Positions 48,620-61,577 of a stretch of 64,000 nt of DNA are shown here, one piece after another; within the stretch, counting starts at the first letter, position 1; each line of letters opens with the position of its first letter. Both the position numbers and the translations under genes were made by a program. The notes beneath the pieces are model-generated. The model was given only the letters and a program-made list of their open reading frames with translations. It was not told where the DNA came from and searched no databases. Source of the stretch: Temnothorax longispinosus (taxonomy: Eukaryota > Arthropoda > Insecta > Hymenoptera > Formicidae); contig NC_092366.1 of the NCBI RefSeq assembly GCF_030848805.1, positions 8,426,399-8,490,398 on the forward strand, read 5' to 3'.

Positions 48620-49033
48620 AGGTAAATCAAAATAAAGAATAACACCGAAAAATTTTCAGAAATGACCCAGGGAACCAATACGAGTATTTCGAGATAGGGA
48701 ATATATGTTCGCTGACGTTTGGTTTTTATGCTGTACGGAAAAATAAAGGTATTTATGCCGCCGACATATTAGTTGAAATGCTGGATTTGTTTGCCAACTC
48801 CAGGTAGTTTCCATTATATACTCTTACCTATAGGTAACAAAATAGGAGAATAGGTGCTCTGTTACCTGGTCCGGCGGAATTTCATTGAACTTGATGGCGG
48901 CTATAAAATTACTTTGCCGCCCTACAACATAATAACCAGACGTCAGCAAACATACATTCCCTATCTCAAAATACTCGCGTAGGTTCCCCGAGTTATTTCT
49001 GAAAATATATTTCGATGTTATTCTGCTTCACCG
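48620..49033. mobile_element. Inverted-repeat element, about 410 bp
   Basis: The left arm (GAATAACACCGAAAAATTTT, then TTTCGAGATAGGGAATATAT, then GCTGACGTTTGG) is the imperfect reverse complement of the right arm (ACGTCAGCAAACATACATTC, CCCTATCTCAAAATACTCGC, GATGTTATTC). Arms are about 95-100 bp and the spacer about 210 bp. A smaller inverted pair AGGTAACA / TGTTACCT sits in the spacer (48832 and 48860). Exact ends and target duplication are unclear. Confidence 0.75.
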
Positions 49034-50468
49034 GGTACATCAAGATGCCCTGTGTCAACACTGAATAAATCACGAGTGTCGACGACGAATGAAAACGGTA
49101 AAAGTAACTCTCGTCGCACACAGTCACCTCCCTCGCAATTAAATCCCCGATTGCGTAATCGAGAGGTCGCGGTGATTCGCTCTCATCAGCGAGTTGCATT
49201 CTCGTGAGGAATCTCGCAGCTTCCCTCTTTCCGCGAGACTCTTTCTTCTCCTCCCCCGATTATCTCAGGAAGCCAATTCCGTACCTCAGCGGAGAGACGA
49301 AGGAATAAAATGAACTTTCGTATAATTGCATCCGTCGCGTCTCAGAGATCTTCTAATGCGATTTGCAGCTCGTCCAGCCGAGGGAGAGCAATCTTTCGTC
49401 ATGGTCTCTATAGATAAAATTCACGAGAGTACCATTCCGCGACTCGACGTTCGATGATTCATTAATCGGCCTATATTAATCCTTTTTTGTAATAGCGATT
49501 ATCAAAAAGGGCCGTAAGAAAGAAAAATATTCTGATATCATTGCAGATTTCTTCTTACAGATATTTAATTTTAATTAAGACAGCAAGATTATTATACATT
49601 TTTATATTTTATATTTTTATACCATATAAGTATTTTTGAAATAACTATAACGCGCGACATCTTTTATATTTTTACTTTTGTGATAAATAATGCAAGCAGT
49701 AAGAAAATGCTATGATCGATGAGGCTAAAATTTGAAACAGTTTCAAAAGATTCAAAGAGGATTTCGTTAATTCTCCGCGAAACATAAATCGGAGTGATAC
49801 CGTTCTAACTGCATAAAACAGCGTTTCCTAATACGTTCCGCGGTGTTAGCCGGGTCGAGGCTAAGCGAGGCGTGTTTTTTTTTCGGCACAAAGGCCTCCA
49901 AGGTGCGGTAGACGACAAGGGGGGCCATTGTCTCGCGCCCGTTCACCCACTCGCGACACCCGGCGCGGTGGCGCGCGTATGCACTCGAGAAAGAGCGAAG
50001 GGGCGTTATTCCGACTATCGGCGATAATTGTCCCTTATCGAGAAAGAGAACGCGAGGCGTCGGGCATGTGCGCAATTAAAAGTCAGCGCGACAACAGGCT
50101 AACGCCGACGACGTTCGAGATTCGAGCTCTATTCACTGCCCTCCCTCCCACCCGCATATTGCACCTTTAGACCAGCACACGCTGGATGCTGGGCGCGCTG
50201 TTAATAGACCAATGCGAAATTTCTCACTAGTCGCGCGCGCACGAGCTTAATTGACGCGCCTATTTCGTGAGGGAAACGTGAGTTCAATCTCAGAACACAA
50301 GAAACTTCTGAAAAGTATTTCGAATTCGTTTCAGCTTATGCCCTTGAAAAACTTGTCGAGGGATCTGAGACACCCTATACACAGACAGGTCGTCGCTTTT
50401 TTAGCGTTATTAAATTATATAATAACGGAATATTGCAATCATGGATATATTAAATATTAAAGAATGTG
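49034..50468. other. Non-coding stretch, no gene seen
   Basis: CpG-rich at 49080-49450 and 49780-50270; AT-rich at 49480-49700. No exon or RNA gene recognised. Confidence 0.5.
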
Positions 50469-51156
50469 AAAGGAGAATTTAAAATTTAGCCCACAAGTGT
50501 AAATTAGTGAATAGACCTTGAAAAATCATTGTTTGGATCCTTAAATAACAGGAAATAATAATTATTTGTCCGAGAAGTGGTGGGAACATTAGAGTGACTT
50601 AAATATAGTTTCTTCTTTGGCACGGAGAAACTTCTGAGTGCCACACATGAAATACATTAAGAGACCAAACTGAAGTTTTTTGAGTATAAGGGTATCTTCC
50701 GCAGGGTGTATCGGATCGATCTCTTCTGTATTTCGTGTGTGTCACTCAGAAGTTCCTCTGTGCCAAAAGAGAAATGGAACAAATCATTTTCAGCGTAGCG
50801 AGAATATTTAAAATAATTTAGGGGTAGGTTTTCTGAGTATAAGGATGTCTTCCGCAGTGTGTATCGGATCGATCTCTTATGTATATCGTGTTTGGCACTC
50901 AGAAATTCCTCTATGCCAAAGAAGAAATGGCCGGAACAAATCATTTTTAAAAAAATCGCTCCAAGAACGTTCCAAACCTCAACCAGCTCAATTTTTTTAC
51001 TATATTTAAGTCATTCTAACAATAATGTTCTCATCACTTCTCGGACAAATGATTATTATTTCCTGTTATTTAAAAACCCAAACAATGATTTTTCAACAAG
51101 GTCTATTCACTTTACACTTGGTGGCCAAAATTGACACTTTTTTAACATCCTCCTTT
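50469..51156. mobile_element. Foldback element with three internal units
   Basis: Outer arms of about 115-120 bp are inverted copies: GTGAATAGACCTTG, AAAAATCATTGTTTGG and TAACAGGAAATAATAAT on the left return as reverse complements at 51040-51115. Outermost AAAGGAG and CTCCTTT mark the ends. Inside, a 60-bp unit built around GGCACTCAGAA and TTCCTCT-TGCCAAA occurs three times: inverted at about 50610-50666, and direct at about 50718-50777 and 50870-50928. The two direct units belong to a roughly 153-bp tandem repeat containing TGAGTATAAG (50681 and 50834). A minus-strand frame (50657-50944) only reflects these DNA repeats. No transposase is seen. Confidence 0.8.
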
Positions 51157-51373
51157 AAACTAATAGCTTGAGTTAAATAACATTTTGTTATTTTTAATTA
51201 TCATATGTGTGTCGTAATTTATTACTTTAACACAAAACAGTATTATTTTACCTCCATTAGTTTAGTTAAATTAACGACACATTGAGTAGGAGGAGCAGAG
51301 ACGACTTATATATATGATTGGTTAAAAATGACTCAAATTGAGCATGATTTGACACTACGAATTTAACAGTGTG
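51156..51373 (+). mobile_element. Family C MITE, copy 3
   Basis: Carries TTGAGTTAAATAACATTTTG, TTTAGTTAAATTAACGACAC, TTGAGTAGGAGGAGCAG and ends CACTACGAATTTAACAGTGT. Its left terminus is disturbed, because the foldback element at 50469-51156 abuts it directly. The foldback may have inserted at or near that end. Confidence 0.78.
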
Positions 51374-54060
51374 AAATCGTGAAATCGCGAAATATGTAGC
51401 GTCCCTCGTTTCATAATACGTATATGTTACGACCGAAACTATACCAATTGAGCATATTTCGTTTTCTCATTTTCCTAATTAACTAAACTTGTAATTAACT
51501 AGCGGATGACTTCTCGCAGTTCGAAGGACTCCCGCCAAAAAATTCGAAATACTCACACAATGCTGGTTGAAAAGCACTGTGTCAAGGTGTATCCTCCGTA
51601 ACAACAGCTAGTTATATACGCGTCGCGACCCCGTGCACGCGTATGCATCCGTAATGCATATTCTCCGGCATCTGGTTTCATTTACAACGACGTCGCATTG
51701 TGATTACACGCCGTACAGGTGTTCCTAATGGGTGACAACACCCGAAGAAACTTGAAGCCCGAAATTACCTGCGTCTGTTCCTTCACGTCGATTTGATCCC
51801 GTCGCACAGACGCATGTAAGCAAGGATCGGAGTAATAAAACATCCTGAAAATATATTATATCTCGACAACAGGTGTTTGTTTGGTAAAAGAACTAAGGTA
51901 AGGTAATATTTTAGACATATATATGTATAAGCAGGACAACACAATATAGCTGCTCAATAGCTAAAATTATTGATATTGTTTTTTAATAACTTCCTTTTAT
52001 ATAATTCAATAACTCCTGACAATAAGTATCGAAATGTAAATATGACTTGTATTTTTGAAAATTTACAGATATCGCTGATTAATTATTTTTATCTTATTTT
52101 CATACCTAATTTATTCAACAATTAATAAATATAAGTTTTCAAGTAGAAAATTATATATACTCTTCGATTCGGTGTATAATTAATTAGCATCGGTTCACTT
52201 TACACGACAAATAAATTACAAATTATAGGAAATTTACCAGCGTATTTAACGGAATAATTTCAAGAAGATTTGTAATTTATGATCGTCGTCCGATCCTGTA
52301 CCGTAATCCGAGAGAGATGAAGCAATTATCGTATCATCAATCCACACCGTCGGCAAGGAGTACACGACGACAGATCAAAGCCCGAAGCGATGCACCTTCG
52401 ACATTATATATATTGCGAGGGAGTTTACTTTACTCCGGAAAAGCAAACGACTTAGACAGTGTTAGACAGCTTACTTCGTGTGATAGATAGCTATTGTTTA
52501 ATATCTCGTCGCCTTCTCTAAAACGTTTTCAAATCCTTCAATCCCTTTTTAATGAGATTCGCAAAATTACTACTATTACATCCTATCATATTATTATTAA
52601 AATTCTTCGAAATAAAACATCCATTAAAGACATAATAAATTAAAAAAATAAAAACTTAATGAGAGAGAGAAAGAGAGAGAGAGAAATTGTGACAAGTAAA
52701 ATGTTGAAAATATAGAGACAAGAGATCAAGTACTGTCAACAGCGTTTCTATTCTAAATTTTCCTTAATCTATTTTAAATTGATCGGTCTGATCCTAAAAT
52801 GTCACAAATACTCGGTAACTGTATGCGCCAATCAAAAATACCAAACTCTGTACATTTTTTCCAAATCAACTTCTCTCAAGTATTCATCTAATTATCTTGT
52901 CAAAAAGTAGGTGCACTTGACTTATTATTGTACGTTTCCTGTTTCGCAAAAAAATGACAACTATAAATCGACAATGTATACAACGCATTTTACAATCCGC
53001 GCACGTCGCATCGCGCGCGACCAAAAATATATTTCCCTCAAAAAGTATGTGGTAGATACCTTTTTCCATGTGTGTTGCTTTTTACGACGTAAACTTTGAT
53101 ACTACCGAAAGGCGGATGCCATCCGCGATGCTGCACGAAGAGCGACGGGCGGCGTCGGCGATACCGTCGGCGATAAATAACAGACCCCGAACGCGAGATG
53201 ATAAAATGGTATCGTCGCTAAACATTTCTAGTCCGTGCGGTTCGTGAGATATCAGCTGCACGCGCGAGCGTTAACGGGCACTGTCACACGGAAAAATTGT
53301 AAAAATACCAAGAGAGAGAAAAAATAAGTGCAAAAATCTGTAAATCTATTTTGTCAGAGACCACGCGAACTATATTATATATATATATTTTTTTTTATAA
53401 AGAATGTTTTATTTTTACCTGAATAAGAAAAAGTAACTAAAACGTTTCCATTATAATGCTGAAAGCACGTGAATCATTCAAGCTTTCTCGCATCCGCAGT
53501 TTCCGGGTTCGCGATAGGATAGCTTCGCAGAGCAGTTGGTTTAGTAATCATCGGGCTCGTTACTAATTCAAGTAAATCGCGCAAGAAGAGAGCATCTTTT
53601 AGCCGCTTTCCTCTCTAAAATGCATCGTACTGCGGCTGCGAACCACTGCGCCGCTCTTTGTGCCACGATGCTGACAGACCGGCCCCGCGGTTCTCGGCTG
53701 TCGCGTTGCGAGCTTAACTGATACGAAACACATGTGGCGAAACACGCGCCCGTCGCATATTCTCGTACGCCCCTTCGTGCGCTCGCCGTGCTTCTTTTTT
53801 TCCGCGACGATAATTCTTATCCCGGGGCTCGGGATGCACTCTCTCTCCCTTTCGCCATACGTTGCCGTTATTAACCCCTTTGCGCGCCATTGCGCTATTG
53901 CAACGCTATTAACTCTCTCGCACTTAACATTAGCGAGAATTTCCACGTTAACAAGAAAATAACGGATTGCCCGATGGAACTTAACAAGGAACGCGCGATT
54001 TAGATTTCGGTGGATTTAGTCGCGAAAACAACTAACGGTAAAATTGGTCGAGGTAAGAAT
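51374..54060. other. Non-coding stretch, no gene seen
   Basis: CpG-rich at 51560-51830, 53100-53290 and 53600-53960; AT-rich at 51840-52260 and 52540-52700, the latter with a short (GA)n run near 52660-52685. No exon, RNA gene or transposon recognised. Confidence 0.5.
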
Positions 54061-54089
54061 AAAGCTGTGTTAACAATTTACACAGCTTT
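54061..54089. repeat. Perfect 10-bp hairpin
   Basis: AAAGCTGTGT at 54061-54070 and ACACAGCTTT at 54080-54089 are exact reverse complements with a 9-nt loop. Function unknown. Confidence 0.55.
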
Positions 54090-57000
54090 CCGTTTTGAGA
54101 GAAGATCTCTCATTTTTAATATAATTAATGACTCGTAGATCATTGATGCCTCAACCTAGGAAACAAAAAAGAATTAAACGCCTCGCTAATCCGGGATGAC
54201 CTGAACAATTTACGTGTAACTAAAGTAGACTAATGTTAAGCAGTTAATATTCATAATATTAATATATTCACACAAAAATTATTATTTTCTTTCTTATCGA
54301 CATCGTGACATTTTAAGTTTCAAGTATTAATTATAAACAAACGGAACATGATTGAACGGAGCGATGATTTTTCTTCTCAGAATCTTTTTTACGACTCAAA
54401 ATATGAAAATTTCAAAAGAATCAAAGAGGGTGCCTTTACATTGCACGCATTTACCGTTAATTAGTTCCCATTAACATTGCTCTCAAATTTTCACAAGTTA
54501 ATAATCCGTTCGTATTTCAACGTGGAAGACGAATAAATTCTCGTAATAGATTTATCGTTATCTTTTAATACCTCCAAAGGTATCCCCAGATCTAAAATAT
54601 CTCTCTCTAACGTGATACAGTTCTGCATACGGGGATTGCCGGCGATCCATCAAATTCCGTCATGTAGACTGTCACATTACGCGCCATATTTCTCTCGCTG
54701 GAAGACACATCTTCTTTCCTTTTTTAATTCAATTTCCCAAAACAGAGGGATCCTATTCTTCGTTCCGTTTTCGCGCAGCGCATTCCTTTCTGTAATGCAA
54801 TCTCGCAAGTTGCGCAATCTTATAATACACTTGCCCGGCTTTCCACGGAGAACGAAACTTTCTATCCAATTTTTTCTCCCCCGTGCAACGCGCAGGCTCC
54901 ATTTTGTTTACGCCGACAGAATTTCAATATTAATTCCTAACTGAAATCGATAAAATTGATAGAAGCAACAAAGTCATTAATGGAATTTAAAAAGAAAAGA
55001 GATAATACCGACGAGTAAGGTAATTCGGTTTGTTGAACAATTCAGTGGCGTAAGTGATGACGAATGAAGTGACTAATACCATTGTAAGATGAAACTTCTG
55101 CGTCGCGAGCTATATCACACAGACAGGTCGATTATGCGCGAGTGCACAGTGCGACAAGCGGAGTATGTAGATAAAGCGTGATACGCAGACGAAACGCAGG
55201 AAGAACGTTTCCACTTTCTGACATTCTGCACGGGGTCACATGGCGGAGTTAATAAATCATCCACCGGAGAAGCGAACTTAAACAACTAAGCGTCGTGGTG
55301 CACGACGACGCAGGATATAGAGAGCGACGGAAGAGGAAGGAGAGGTGGAAGGAAATTTATTGCATCCTACTGTCATCTCTCGCTGTCGCGAGAGCACAGT
55401 GACGTGCGCACGCACATTTTCACTTGACAGCAATCTCCAGCTTTGACACCATTTTAATGAAAGTAGCGACGTAACGTGTATATAATCGAAAGAAATCACT
55501 TTTCAAACAGAAAGCAAGCGCTACGCGCGCGCTATTTATTTTCTTGTACCGTATATGTTTTTCAATAGATTGCAGTCAAAATTATTTTAAATTTATTTAC
55601 AGTGTATATACAGCACACATACACACACATATACCATCCATTAATATCTTTAAAAATTAAAATTTAAAACAATTAATTTTATAAATCAAAATTTAAGCTA
55701 CGAAATTTTTTTTAAACTTTAGAAATTTCGAGTTTTTAATTCCAGATATCAAAGTTTAAAATTTATTTATAAATTTTAAAAATTATAAGTTTTAAAACTT
55801 CTGTAACTTAAAATCTTTATAATATTCGAATTTTAAAAATTTTAGAATATAAAATATTAAAATTAATAAAATAAAACTAATAAAATAAAAGTTTCAAATT
55901 TTGCGAATTAAAATCTCTTAATTTTGGAAATTTATCAATTTTCAAAAGATAATAAATATTGAGAAATAGATTTAGATCAAATTTCTCTAGTGTAACTTTA
56001 AGCAAATAGAATCGTTATTTCTCACAGCGCAGCGAAACGCATTTTTCTCGATTACATAACGGGGGCGACCCGTGCTTTCGAATTTGTATCACAATCAGTC
56101 TTTGAGGAATTTGTAATAATCGTATTAATCCGGCTCATCTTAATTGAGTCGTCGTCAGTCGTCATTCGGTGAAATGCGGTTATACGGAGAACGCGTGTAA
56201 AGGACCAATGCGAGTGAAATACTGACTAGAGAGACGAACGAAGGGAACTGGATGCAAAATGCAGCAAAAGAGACAGACAAAGATAGAGAGAGGGAGAGGA
56301 GAGAGAGGGACGGAAAGAGGCAAGGGAGACGGAGGGTCAAGGGTCGAAGTTTGCGCAACGCAAACCAGCCTCTCGCGGATAACGCAAACAAGCTGGAAGA
56401 CTATGACAATGGAGCACTATGACAGATCGTCGACGACGAGTCCTTTGTCCGGGATCGCCGTGGACCCTACGGACAACAATGGCGGCCAATCATATGTCGC
56501 GCGCGATCGAGAGACGCGATCCATTCACACGAGAAAGAGAACGAGTGAGAGAGAAAGAGAGTGAGAGAGAGAGAGAGAGGGGGGAAGGAGGTAGCAATAG
56601 CATTTTCTGACAGGACGACGCGAGGCTTAATTGCCAGAAACAATGGAGATTATTGTGGCCGACCCGTAGGAGACGCAGCAGCTTCTTTACCTCTCCCAAG
56701 AGAGTCCCCTTTCAGACCCCCTCACTCTTCCTGTGCCCCATATTGCTTCTCGCAACCGCCACTTCGCGCTGTAACGCATTAACGGCTGTTAATAGTTACA
56801 TAATGGTCTAATTATCCTGCCAAGTGGTTAATCACGTGAGCTGAGAGAGTTTTTGAAGGAGCACGAGATCCTCGAGATATTCTTTTACGCCGAAGAGTGA
56901 GGTACGATCATATCGTATATATAGATATTGCTGGTAACAGTTGAACCTGAAGAGTCCTATAATGTGTTAATCGCTGATATTAAAATAAAAAAAAAACAAT

Positions 57001-58886
57001 GTTAGTAATAATGCAATAATCACAGTATTTTTATTGTCACCTTATGGCGCGCTACGGAGTTCGATCTTTATAGATTATAATAAATTTGAATAGTTTTTCT
57101 CTTTAGAATCTTTTATTATACTTCTTTTATTAGTTATTTCTTTATTCAATATTCTGATAATATTTTTGTTTCTTTTTCCATTTTGATACGTTTACTATAT
57201 TTGTTCATCTCATTCGAAAGATTTTTTTGCCAAATGTTATAAATTTTTATCTCTCCGTCTCCTTGTTCCTCCGTCAATTTTCGATCGGCAACAGCCGGGA
57301 GTAATTTATTACATCTATAAACGGATCATGCTCTTTCATTCTGATCCTGTAAACTATCAATTCCCAAGTCACGGTGGCGCAGAGCCGTTAGAAATGGTCT
57401 GATTTTGAAGGGTTCATCACCCTCCGGGCGACGATATGCTCGTCTCTCATCAGTATGGCTGCCACTTTCTCGTTTCCTTTTTATCGCGCTCACGCGCGCA
57501 TTGCTCATCTTCCTCTTTTTACTTTCGGTCTTTCTCGCTTATGTCTCGCGATCAGTGATCCCTCTTTTGGATTTTACAAATGATTCCTCTAATCTTGTAA
57601 TTTCGTGGAGAATCGAAAGTATTCAAAAGGTATTAACTCACCATTGGAACTTGTTATCTTAACTTTTATGTAGCAAAATTTCTTCTATCAAATTGTGTGT
57701 GTTCGCGCATATTAATTCTTAATTCAATTTTAATTTAATTCAATATTAATTTAATTTTAATTTTAAATAACATAATTCGTATTAATTTAATCTACATCAT
57801 CTTTTTAATATCGTTTATAAGTTTTTTAAATTTACAATCTGTGTGTAGCACTTGGTGATATTAATGCAACAGGATAATGGGGTACAGAGGAACAGTTATT
57901 GCGAAAGGCATGATGGAATTTTTACGCAGGATGGTACGTGGTACTCCATGTCGAAGATAATGAAATACCAGAATCGTGATGTCGCAAAGAAATGTTAGAT
58001 TGTCAACGTTATTACTTCAATTTTCCACACCGGTTTTCTAAGCTGATCGCGCTTGGAGGGATTTCGCGCACTCGTGCTTCTTTTTCTACCGAATTTAACA
58101 AGGCACGTAACGACTGCCATCTTCTCATGTATTTCTCACTTCTCGCCGAAGCTCCAACGACGACCCCATTGTCCGCGGGAAATCGACTCTCAGTCTCGCT
58201 TACTGTAATCCACGAAGTATCCCATTCCCATTTCGCATGTAACTCCGCATTTCGAGCATTTCCAATCGGAAATTATTTCGCGCAAGCTCTAAATGCGAAG
58301 AAAAACTTCGTGGAGCTAAGTGAAAACAACAACAAAAAATTCAATAGACTGAAAAATGTATCGTTGTAAAAATTCTTTGGAAATAAGTTGCTTCAGAATC
58401 ATCGCTGTTGTTTTGCTCCGTTCAATATTATAATCTCATCCCTTAAGAATCTCTCTTTCCTCTTTTATAACAAAGTAAAAAAAATATACGTATAGAGAGA
58501 AAAAGAGGTAATATCGACGTTTTCCAAATGAAAATTTATTGGATCAATTTATGTCAGAAAGTAGATTAATCGAGGTTTTCGAACGAGATTAACGAGAAGC
58601 GACGACCGATGTGGTCGTGGTTCCGATTGCTGGAATTCAAGTTATTGGGTCTCGCGACTATGATTACGGCTGTTTCGGCATGCCGCAATCTATTTTCCGG
58701 CCGCCGATGATGATTATCCAGCCATCGCGATGCGATTGTGGGAAATTAGGCTTCCAAATCTCTCTGGACAGAAATTTCGAATCTCGAAGTTCGAAGTAAA
58801 ACGATAGTTAAGAAAATAAATAAAAGATGAAAAATATAAAAGTACATTAAAAAATAAAATCACATTTATAAAACGAATGATATACT
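54090..58886. other. Non-coding stretch, no gene seen
   Basis: Mixed DNA. 55560-55960 is extremely AT-rich, with recurrent AAATTTTAAA-type words. 56250-56600 is purine-rich with GA runs (longest near 56530-56580). 57370-57580 and 57990-58330 are moderately GC-richer. A 125-codon frame at 57992-58369 has no domain I know. No transposon recognised. Confidence 0.5.
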
Positions 58887-59150
58887 CACGGAGAGAAATC
58901 GTAAGTAAACGTTACATAGTTGCTAAGTAAAATTTACTAAAAAAGTTGCGCTGGACTGGCTAAGCTGTATTTACCAACAGGGTTAGGTAAAAATTACCGA
59001 ACGAATTGATAATTTTTACTTGATTAGTTAAGCTGCAGTAGTATATTTGGTAAATTTTGCTTAATTTGTCAGTTACATTTTACTTAACTCAAATTCTGCA
59101 AAATTTGCTTAGCGAACTTAAGTAAAATTTGCTAACAATTTCTCTCCGTG
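58887..59150. mobile_element. 264-bp MITE with CACGGAGAGAAAT ends
   Basis: Left terminus CACGGAGAGAAATCG and right terminus AATTTCTCTCCGTG are inverted repeats with perfect match over 13 bp. The interior repeats GTAAAATTTAC and GTAAATTTTGCTTAA-like words in both orientations and GCTAAGC or TTAAGCTGCA motifs. No convincing target duplication and no coding capacity. Superfamily unassigned. Confidence 0.82.
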
Positions 59151-59880
59151 CTTGTTTATCGAAATTGATGTAACCCGTAATTAATTATTAATACGCAGAC
59201 CTTTGGCAAACGTGCGATGTGAATTTACGACATATAATTAGTAAACTTTTCGGTAGTTAAACTCCAAATTCGCTTAAAGCATATCCTAATAAAACTGTTA
59301 AATCTCTCCGAAACGCCGAGACTTTTATCCCGAGGCGAGAGCGGGCGAAAGCCGAGAACTTTGTGTCCCGGTGAGTACTCATCGTAAAACGCGATTGTCT
59401 GTCGCGAAGTCGGGTCAATTAGCGTACTTACTCGAGGCTTGACCTTTATTTTCCACGAGTTTTTAATTACCGCGTGGCAGAAATTCCACGGAAACGCTCT
59501 CGCTCATACATGCGCGAAAATGAGAGAGAATTAAAAATAATGCGCACTAGCAAGACTCCTTGAACTTATACACTCAGCCCTCATTTAACTAACACCTTCG
59601 CTTCTATTTGATATCTAATTATAGCTTAGAATAATCAACTCAAAGCGAAACAGGGCTGTTAAAATTAAATAGAGGATCCTGAATTAACTAAACTGGTAGA
59701 TAACTACAAAAATAATACTAATTGTTATAATTATGTTATAAAAATAATTAAATTAAAACTATTGCAATATATAACACATACATACGCAAAGATAAAACTT
59801 GATCTTTTTTGAGAGATTAATTTCCAATAAATGGATTGAACAATTATTTTAAATTTTACAATAAAGTGTGATATAAAAAC
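59151..59880. other. Non-coding stretch, no gene seen
   Basis: CpG-rich at 59310-59500, AT-rich after 59580. No recognisable feature. Confidence 0.45.
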
Positions 59881-60100
59881 TGTAAGGGTCACAACGCGGA
59901 TCACGGTGCGCTTAGATATAAATGTGATTTATTCTTCGATTTACAAAAATCCAAACATCAAAGGAGAATATATTTTTGATGTTAATATTATACCACTGAG
60001 GATGGCTCGGACAGGAGCCGAAACGTTTGGATTTTTGTAAATCGAGGAATAAATCACATTTATATCTAAACGCACCGTGATCCGCGTTGTGACCCTTACA
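59881..60100 (+). mobile_element. Penelope-like terminal fragment: 76-bp inverted repeats around a hammerhead-like core
   Basis: The arms 59881-59956 and 60025-60100 are reverse complements with only two mismatches in 76 bp (landmarks GGTCACAACGCGGATCACGG and ATATAAATGTGATTTATTC). The right half of the 68-bp loop contains CTGAGGA (59996-60002), stem GGCTC / GAGCC (60004-60008 and 60015-60019) and GAAAC (60020-60024). This is the order of a hammerhead ribozyme core. The right arm begins immediately after GAAAC and contains GGAATAAATCAC, a possible polyadenylation signal. Penelope-like retroelements are known to carry such hammerheads in their terminal repeats, and these repeats may lie in inverted orientation. 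No reverse transcriptase is nearby. The cleavage triplet and stem I could not be assigned with confidence. Confidence 0.65.
59996..60024 (+). ncRNA. Hammerhead-like ribozyme core
   Basis: CTGAGGA, then T, then a 5-bp stem GGCTC/GAGCC with loop GGACAG, then GAAAC. All invariant positions of the two conserved single-stranded blocks (CUGANGA and GAAA) are present. A related core with the same stem sequence but a different loop occurs at 17803-17832. Activity is untested. Confidence 0.55.
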
Positions 60101-61577
60101 GCCCTTTCTACTTATATTTTTAAATTTTACATTTCATACATACACATGATACACATTTCTTGTCATTGTCATTATAACCTTTTATAATTTTCTAATTGTG
60201 TTTTTATTTTTGATGTGCTATTCTGTCAAGCAATTCCTGCATTTGTAGCAAGCAATCTGCTTTGTACGATAAAAAACAAAAACGTTTTTAAATGAATTAA
60301 ACTACTTTTGTTTCCATTACAAAAATATATAATCACGCAGTTGTGATTACATTTATCCTCAGAAATGTAAATTCGTGTAATATGTCGAGAACTTTAGTTG
60401 TACATACGATGACGTGTGTTGAAAAGCGATGCTTTATTTCATGAAGAGCAGAAACCGTTCATCGCAGAATTTAGCAGACCATTGTTTGAGACGCCGCGGC
60501 GCCGAAATCAGTATTCCGTATTTGATGTTTTATTCACGTAGAGCACCATAAGTAGCAAAGTCTCTGAGAAACGTTCTGATATATTATGTCTGATATATTA
60601 TGTTATTCGTCATCCTGACAATTTTGGAAATCCAATGCCGATCAAGTCATTTCAAGATTTCAATGATTTTTAATACAGAGAGATTTATATTCAACAAATT
60701 TTAATCTTTGTGACTTTTTAATCTTATCTAAAGAAGAATAAGCTAATAAAAACTACTAAATCTAACACGACTATAAAAGGATGATAGATTGAGAGAAAAA
60801 GCACAGAGATCTGCACAAAGATCTAAAAATGTTTGCGTATCCAGCCGCGTATTCAGGACACATTCAAAAAACATAAGAAAAAGAAAGAACATATATCTAT
60901 TATGTACAAACGTTATTCTTATTTCTTGCAGGTGAATTGAAAACGCTCATATCTATCTTGTCTTAAACTCTTTAGGGACTACGGTCTACATGTATGTATC
61001 TATCTTATCTTCAAAAATGTATATTGTTTTTCTCGTGATGAGGTACAGGTCAGAGTATTCTTGGAAGTTACATTTTACTATAATTCTCTTATATAAATCT
61101 GTTTTATTATAAACAAATAAGTAAAAATTAATAAATCATTTATTTAACAAGTTTTTTAATCTTTACGCCCAAAGAAGAAACCTGTATAATTCGTAAAACA
61201 AAAAATTTATCGTGTTTATCGTAAAAATAATTCTACCGCGTTTTTTTCTTGAAACAAAATTACACGTTTTTAATTCCAGTTCGCCATAAGTCTAGTGGGC
61301 CGCTAAATGTTATTCGGTTTTCTGGGTTTTACATAATACAATAATATAATTTTCTAAGTTTTTTTATAATAAGTTCAGTTTAAACTCAAATCATTTTCTT
61401 CACCTAAAATTATCATAAACATCTTATTCAGACTCTGCAGTATTTTCACTTTCTACATTAAGTATTAATTATTAAAATGAAAATGACAATGCAACAAAGT
61501 AAAGCGGTCTCATGGACCGGAGAAGTGTAGCTAGTTAGGGTTAAATATATATTTAAAAAATTTTTACAATTAATTAA
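60101..61577. other. Non-coding stretch, no gene seen
   Basis: AT-rich DNA throughout, without exon or RNA-gene signals. A GGGTTAA near 61540 resembles a piggyBac-type end, but I found no partner terminus. Confidence 0.45.

Noticed and set aside
50657..50944. Minus-strand frame with an apparent duplicated protein motif (RSIRYTLRK twice)
   Set aside because: The repeat simply mirrors the 153-bp DNA tandem repeat inside a foldback element.
50600..50950. Possible CRISPR-like array
   Set aside because: Only three long diverged units, one of them inverted, with no regular spacers, in a eukaryotic genome.
61500..61545. GTTAGGGTTAA as a third piggyBac-type terminus
   Set aside because: No inverted partner was found within a few kilobases.
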